A stretch of DNA of 64,000 bases from Terriglobia bacterium (GTDB lineage: Bacteria > Acidobacteriota > Terriglobia > Terriglobales > Acidobacteriaceae). The first letter of the stretch is position 1. Every line of letters starts with the position of its first letter. The stretch spans positions 248,001 through 312,000 of the forward strand of contig JAIQGK010000002.1 in NCBI GenBank assembly GCA_020072645.1. The letters run 5' to 3'. Positions 60,470-64,000 of this stretch are shown here, one piece after another. The position numbers and the translations under genes were made by a program. The notes beneath the pieces were generated by a model. That model was not told where the DNA came from and searched no databases. It saw nothing but the letters and a program-made list of their open reading frames with translations.

Positions 60470-61714
60470 TTATTCGTAGCGTAGCGCTTCAATCGGGTCC
60501 AGCCGAGATGCTTTAATCGCGGGTAACATGCCGCTGATCAGTCCTACCACAATCAAAATCCCCGTAGAGACCAGCAGATGTACCGGTGAAATAGCCAGAT
60601 GAATGTCTCCCGCATCGGCGTTTTTTGCCATCACGCTGTAAACGGGTATCGATCCGATAATCCATGAAATCACGTAAGCCACGGCCACGCCCAACAACCC
60701 GCCGGCAAAAGTAATCGCCATGGCTTCAGCCAGAAACTGCGTCAGGATGTCTCGCCGCCGCGCGCCCAGCGCTTTTTCCACGCCAATCTCGCGCGTGCGT
60801 TGCGTCACGGAAACCAGCATGATATTCATCAATCCCACGCCACCAATGCCCAGAGTGAGCGTGCCGATAATCGTCAGCAGCACCTGCAGCGCCAGGGTGA
60901 TGATCTGCCAGTTGTTCAGGTTCTTCATCGTGTTCCAGACAAAGACCGCGCGCGGGTCCTTGCCGTTGAAACCGTGCGACGCGCCCAGCACGCTGCGAAT
61001 ATCGCCCTCCACCTTGTCATATTCCATGCCGTCGTAATCCAGCCATATTCCGTCCAGGTACCGCGTATCACGGATATCGCCCATGGTGGAAAAAGGAATG
61101 TACACGATCGCGTTTACGTTGTCGTTCCCTTCTTCCTGCATCTTGGGCTCAAGCACGCCGATGACTTCAAAGCTTATGCCGGCAATGCGGACGCTTTCAC
61201 CCAGCGCCGGCTCGCCGGAAAAAAGTTTGTCCTTGGCGTCCGACCCCAGTACGGCCACGCGGGAACGCTGCATCTCGTCGGCGTCATTGTAGAATCGGCC
61301 TTCCTCCACCTTGAGTGCGCGCACCGGCACAATGGCCGGCGTAAATCCGCCTACGTTGAACTGCTTTGTCCGGTTTTCATGCTGGACGTTGGTTTGAAAT
61401 GACGCTTCCGGCGTGATATGCCGCACCACCGGAATCTGCTCCTGCAAATGCTGCACGTCGTCAATGGTGAAGCGCACCTGCACGCCCGCCTTGGCTCCGC
61501 CCGCCTGCAAAGAAGTTCGTCCGGGGAAAACTCCCATCATCTGCATGCCGAAGGTGGAGAAAATCGCCGTGATGGCCCGCCCAAATCCTGCGCCATAGGC
61601 CAGCAGGATTACTACGGTGGCAATGCCCCACGCCATCCCCAGCATCGTCAGCGCCGTGCGCCGGCGATTGTGCTTGATCGATGAGTACGCCTGTCCCAGT
61701 AAATCGTGGACCAT
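60470..61714 (-). CDS. MacB/FtsX-type ABC transporter permease (second of a tandem pair)
   Basis: A 414-residue inner membrane protein. The N-terminal helix (SIKHNRRRTALTMLGMAWGI) is followed by a periplasmic MacB_PCD domain (about 45-260) and three further helices with the FtsX block (MLVSVTQRTREIGVEKALGA, ILTQFLAEAMAITFAGGLLG), closing with LDPIEALRYE. It would pair with an ATPase to move a lipopeptide, lipoprotein or peptide, or act as a mechanotransducer. No ATPase gene is nearby in the window. It is co-directional with the upstream paralogue, 4 bp away, so they form one operon. Confidence 0.9.
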   Translation of the reverse strand: MVHDLLGQAYSSIKHNRRRTALTMLGMAWGIATVVILLAYGAGFGRAITAIFSTFGMQMMGVFPGRTSLQAGGAKAGVQVRFTIDDVQHLQEQIPVVRHITPEASFQTNVQHENRTKQFNVGGFTPAIVPVRALKVEEGRFYNDADEMQRSRVAVLGSDAKDKLFSGEPALGESVRIAGISFEVIGVLEPKMQEEGNDNVNAIVYIPFSTMGDIRDTRYLDGIWLDYDGMEYDKVEGDIRSVLGASHGFNGKDPRAVFVWNTMKNLNNWQIITLALQVLLTIIGTLTLGIGGVGLMNIMLVSVTQRTREIGVEKALGARRRDILTQFLAEAMAITFAGGLLGVAVAYVISWIIGSIPVYSVMAKNADAGDIHLAISPVHLLVSTGILIVVGLISGMLPAIKASRLDPIEALRYE

Positions 61715-61718
61715 CTGC

Positions 61719-62966
61719 CTATTCCCTTCTCAGCGCTTCCACCGGCTGCAACAGTGAAGCTTTCCTTGCCGGATACAGTCCCGCAACAATGCCCGCAATC
61801 GATAATGATCCCACGGCTAATGCTGCTGATGCCGGCACAATATGGGGCAAATCGAAGCCCGGAGGCGTTGGCAGCTTGGCCAGAATCGCCATCACCAGCG
61901 CCGTTATTGCAATGCCCGTGCCTCCGCTCAGTGCCGTAAGAAATGCGCCTTCCAGAAAAAATTGCATAAGGATCCGCCGGTTCGTTGCGCCCAGCGCTTT
62001 CATCAAGCCAATTTCGCGCGTCCGCTCCGTTACCGATACCAGCATGATGTTCACAATCCCAATCGCGCCCAGCACCAGCGTGACCATGCCAACGCCGCCC
62101 AGAAAAATGTCCATGCCGTCAAAAATCTTGCCGACCGTGTCTTGCGTCTGCACTGTGTCCCAGCCCTGGAAAGCGTCTTTGTTGCTGGGATCAAAGCCGT
62201 GATTGCGCGCGATGATCCTGTGTATCTGCTCTACCGCGCCCGCGTGCTTGTCCCGGCTCACGGGCTTTAAGATCAGGTTGCCGATGTCGTCCGGCGTGTG
62301 CTCATTCTTCATCGGGAAGTACTGGTGCATCGTCGCAAAGGGAATATAGAGACGCACATTGTTCAGGTTATTTTCCTGCCGCCCGATGTTGGCCAGCACG
62401 CCAACCACTTCAAAGCGGATCCCATTCAGCAAAACGGTGCTGCCAATGGCCGGCCTGCCGGGAAACAAATTGCGCATCATCTGGAATCCGAGCACGCAGA
62501 CCTGGCGTTTCTGCTCTTCGTCGCTCTCATTCAGCCAGCGCCCTTCGCCTTGCGGCAAAAAACGTATGTGATTAAAGTTCGGCGTGCTTCCACTCACAAA
62601 TCCGCTGGCCGAAGCAAAATCGCTCACGGCGCGGATATCGCTCCTGCCAATCACTGGGGCCACGTCGCCCACCAGCGTGGCTTCATGCTTGATGTCCAGA
62701 TAATCCTGATAAGTCAGGTAATAACCGCGCTGGTCTTGCGTCTGGCCGGCGACCACCGGAATCTGCCCGCCCCAGGCAAAAATGACGTCCTCGCCAATCG
62801 TCGCCATGTTCTTGCGCTGCCCTGACCTGAACCCTTCACCCACGCCCACCAGAAACAGCAACGATCCCACGCCCCAGGCAATGCCAAACATGGTGAGAAA
62901 TGACCGCAGCTTGTGCGCCCACAAAATGCTCAGCACCTGCCCGATCGTGTCCAACGCCATTCTCAT
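61719..62966 (-). CDS. MacB/FtsX-type ABC transporter permease (first of a tandem pair)
   Basis: A 415-residue paralogue of the following gene: N-terminal helix near HKLRSFLTMFGIAWGV, periplasmic MacB_PCD domain, then FtsX helices with VSVTERTREIGLMKALGAT and QFFLEGAFLTALSGGTGI. It ends in LQPVEALRRE, the same closing motif as its partner. The two would form a heterodimeric permease with one transmembrane/extracellular unit each, probably served by an ATPase encoded elsewhere. Together they look like one half of a macrolide-type or lipoprotein-type export system. Confidence 0.9.
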   Translation of the reverse strand: MRMALDTIGQVLSILWAHKLRSFLTMFGIAWGVGSLLFLVGVGEGFRSGQRKNMATIGEDVIFAWGGQIPVVAGQTQDQRGYYLTYQDYLDIKHEATLVGDVAPVIGRSDIRAVSDFASASGFVSGSTPNFNHIRFLPQGEGRWLNESDEEQKRQVCVLGFQMMRNLFPGRPAIGSTVLLNGIRFEVVGVLANIGRQENNLNNVRLYIPFATMHQYFPMKNEHTPDDIGNLILKPVSRDKHAGAVEQIHRIIARNHGFDPSNKDAFQGWDTVQTQDTVGKIFDGMDIFLGGVGMVTLVLGAIGIVNIMLVSVTERTREIGLMKALGATNRRILMQFFLEGAFLTALSGGTGIAITALVMAILAKLPTPPGFDLPHIVPASAALAVGSLSIAGIVAGLYPARKASLLQPVEALRRE

Positions 62967-63226
62967 CTGCGCTCAGCTTCTTTCATCTCCTCAATTCTTT
63001 TCTAGCGATTTTTAACGATCTCTGAGTTCGAAAATTGAGGCTTCAATCCACGTAATTTTGGCACTTTCGACGGTACTGGCAATCTTCCTTCAATTACTCT
63101 TCAGTAATACGGCTGGAAAGCCACTGTGGTTCCAAGCTTTTAGACGGCCAAAAGGCCGAATTGTCCCCTCGACAAGCTCGATAATTAAGGTATCTTTTCG
63201 CCCTGATAGAGAACGCTTGATTCCTG

Positions 63227-63556
63227 CTATCTTTGCGGAAGACCCTGCTGGTACTGCTCGATAATGTTGCGGATCGCCACCGCGTCTGCTTTGCTGTGAC
63301 CGTGGCTCAGGATGGGATTGCTGCCGCCGGTGGAATCAATGCGGATATCCGACCAGAGCATTCCCGTGCTGATCAAAACCGAGGCGACCTTGGTGATGGG
63401 AATGCTTTCCTCTGAGCTGCCAAAGAACCGCGGCTTGATTCGCAACACCCGTTCCGGACTCACTTCAATACGAGTGGGAAAGAGTAAGTTACCGCGAGTC
63501 CAGCGGCTGGCCTTGAATACTCTGCTTGAAGTGGATGTAAGCGGCGCGGTCGACAT
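63227..63556 (-). CDS. Small PH-like protein
   Basis: A 109-residue protein with strands FPTRIEVSPERVLRIKPRF and SIPITKVASVLISTG, then IRIDSTGGSNPILSHGHSKA and a final amphipathic helix (ADAVAIRNIIEQYQQGL). This strand-strand-helix order resembles bacterial PH (bPH_2-like) domains, which bind lipids or proteins. No signal or membrane helix is seen. It lies 36 bp downstream of pgsA on the same strand, so they may be one transcript, which would fit a lipid-related role. Moderate confidence in the family only. Confidence 0.7.
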   Translation of the reverse strand: MSTAPLTSTSSRVFKASRWTRGNLLFPTRIEVSPERVLRIKPRFFGSSEESIPITKVASVLISTGMLWSDIRIDSTGGSNPILSHGHSKADAVAIRNIIEQYQQGLPQR

Positions 63557-63592
63557 GACTTTATTTTATCTTGAACTGCCGGAATCGCGGTC

Positions 63593-64000
63593 TTAATGCG
63601 CTTTAGCTGGATTATTCGCTTCGGCTTCCTGCATCGCCTTCTTCTTGCGCCGACTCAGGATAAACGGACGCCGCCGGCGCCGCTCCACCCTTTTATCAAT
63701 CTTCTTCCAGAAGCCCCAGAAGTAATCCACAGCCGAAATCAATGACACGGCCACCATGAACCATATGGCCATGCGCGCTACCAGGTCCACGTCTAGCACA
63801 AACGAGAATACCCGCAGGTTGAAATACCACGTGTCCCAGCGCAGGGCCAGTATAGTCGCCACTACTGAGACAATCTGCACCACCATTTTGAGCTTGCCCA
63901 GTTCGCTGGCTTCAATGGTAAAGCCTTCTGATGCCGCAATCGACCGCAGGCCGCTGATCAGGAATTCCCTGCCGATAATCAGCACCACCACCCATATATT
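63593..64000 (-). CDS. pgsA: CDP-diacylglycerol-glycerol-3-phosphate 3-phosphatidyltransferase (C-terminal part)
   Basis: Cut by the right edge; about 135 codons are visible. REFLISGLRSIAASEGFTI is the conserved block of PgsA that follows the catalytic CDP-alcohol phosphotransferase motif, which lies outside the window. Three hydrophobic segments follow, then a basic tail (KKIDKRVERRRRRPFILSRR). The enzyme makes phosphatidylglycerophosphate from CDP-diacylglycerol and glycerol-3-phosphate in the inner membrane, the first step to phosphatidylglycerol and cardiolipin. The PH-like gene follows 36 bp downstream. Confidence 0.88.
   Translation of the reverse strand, partial: NIWVVVLIIGREFLISGLRSIAASEGFTIEASELGKLKMVVQIVSVVATILALRWDTWYFNLRVFSFVLDVDLVARMAIWFMVAVSLISAVDYFWGFWKKIDKRVERRRRRPFILSRRKKKAMQEAEANNPAKAH

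Noticed and set aside
63001-63226. A gene in the spacer between the permease pair and the PH-like gene
   Set aside because: Frames here are short, AT-rich and lack a ribosome-binding site; the stretch shows only a weak GGCCAAAAGGCC palindrome.

Overview
The window reads as one continuous piece of a soil-type Acidobacteriota chromosome (Terriglobia/Koribacter-like). This is an inference. It rests on the TIGR03436-like VWFA protein, PF04185 phosphoesterase lipoproteins with Ig-like repeats, many exported peptidases, the moderately high GC content, and intergenic spacers filled with dispersed 'ACCGCGGAT..ACGCGGAT' repeats. Both ends are cut inside genes: a LivK-type binding protein on the left and pgsA on the right. 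I see no tRNA, rRNA, CRISPR array, intact transposase or prophage.

Layout. 1-3.8 kb: a branched-chain amino acid ABC transporter operon (livK tail, livH, livM, livG, livF) with overlapping genes. 3.9-10.9 kb: a phosphoesterase lipoprotein, a membrane protein, a Nudix hydrolase fused to a membrane domain, an APC permease translationally coupled to an aminotransferase, and DoxX. 10.9-15.4 kb: B12-dependent methionine synthase metH behind a long spacer that holds a decayed DinB-family gene. 15.5-24.7 kb: aldehyde dehydrogenase, a LeuA/HMGL-like enzyme, two tandem small basic secreted proteins each followed by a terminator, and an M20 peptidase coupled to an amidohydrolase. 24.7-39.9 kb: SRPBCC, YihY, VOC, WYL, DUF763, a class A beta-lactamase-like hydrolase, a thioredoxin-fold protein, a receiver domain, S9 peptidase, panE, a YncE-like propeller, an M28 peptidase and a VWFA protein.

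39.9-42.1 kb is different: it is visibly AT-richer and has no intact gene. On the minus strand it carries a full-length (about 609 codons) but heavily mutated AIPR-family abortive-infection gene, with at least two nonsense codons and about seven frameshifts. This is a dead phage-defence gene and the clearest accessory DNA in the window.

42.1-64 kb: DUF6526, glpK with an unusual duplicated leader, a TPR protein, DoxX plus aldo/keto reductase, metallophosphoesterase, msrA, small secreted proteins, a YkgJ-type Cys-cluster protein, two alpha/beta hydrolases, a four-Ig-repeat phosphoesterase lipoprotein, a GlcG/HbpS-like protein, pirin, GNAT, a DUF1579-like protein with an apparent 5' frameshift, two tandem MacB/FtsX-type permeases without an ATPase, a small PH-like protein and the pgsA fragment.

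I found no clearly new multi-gene system. The most notable items are the AIPR pseudogene, the dispersed and inverted repeat families, the Nudix-membrane fusion, the tandem secreted basic peptides, and enzymes with altered active-site motifs. All functional calls come from motif recognition by eye; no database search was run.
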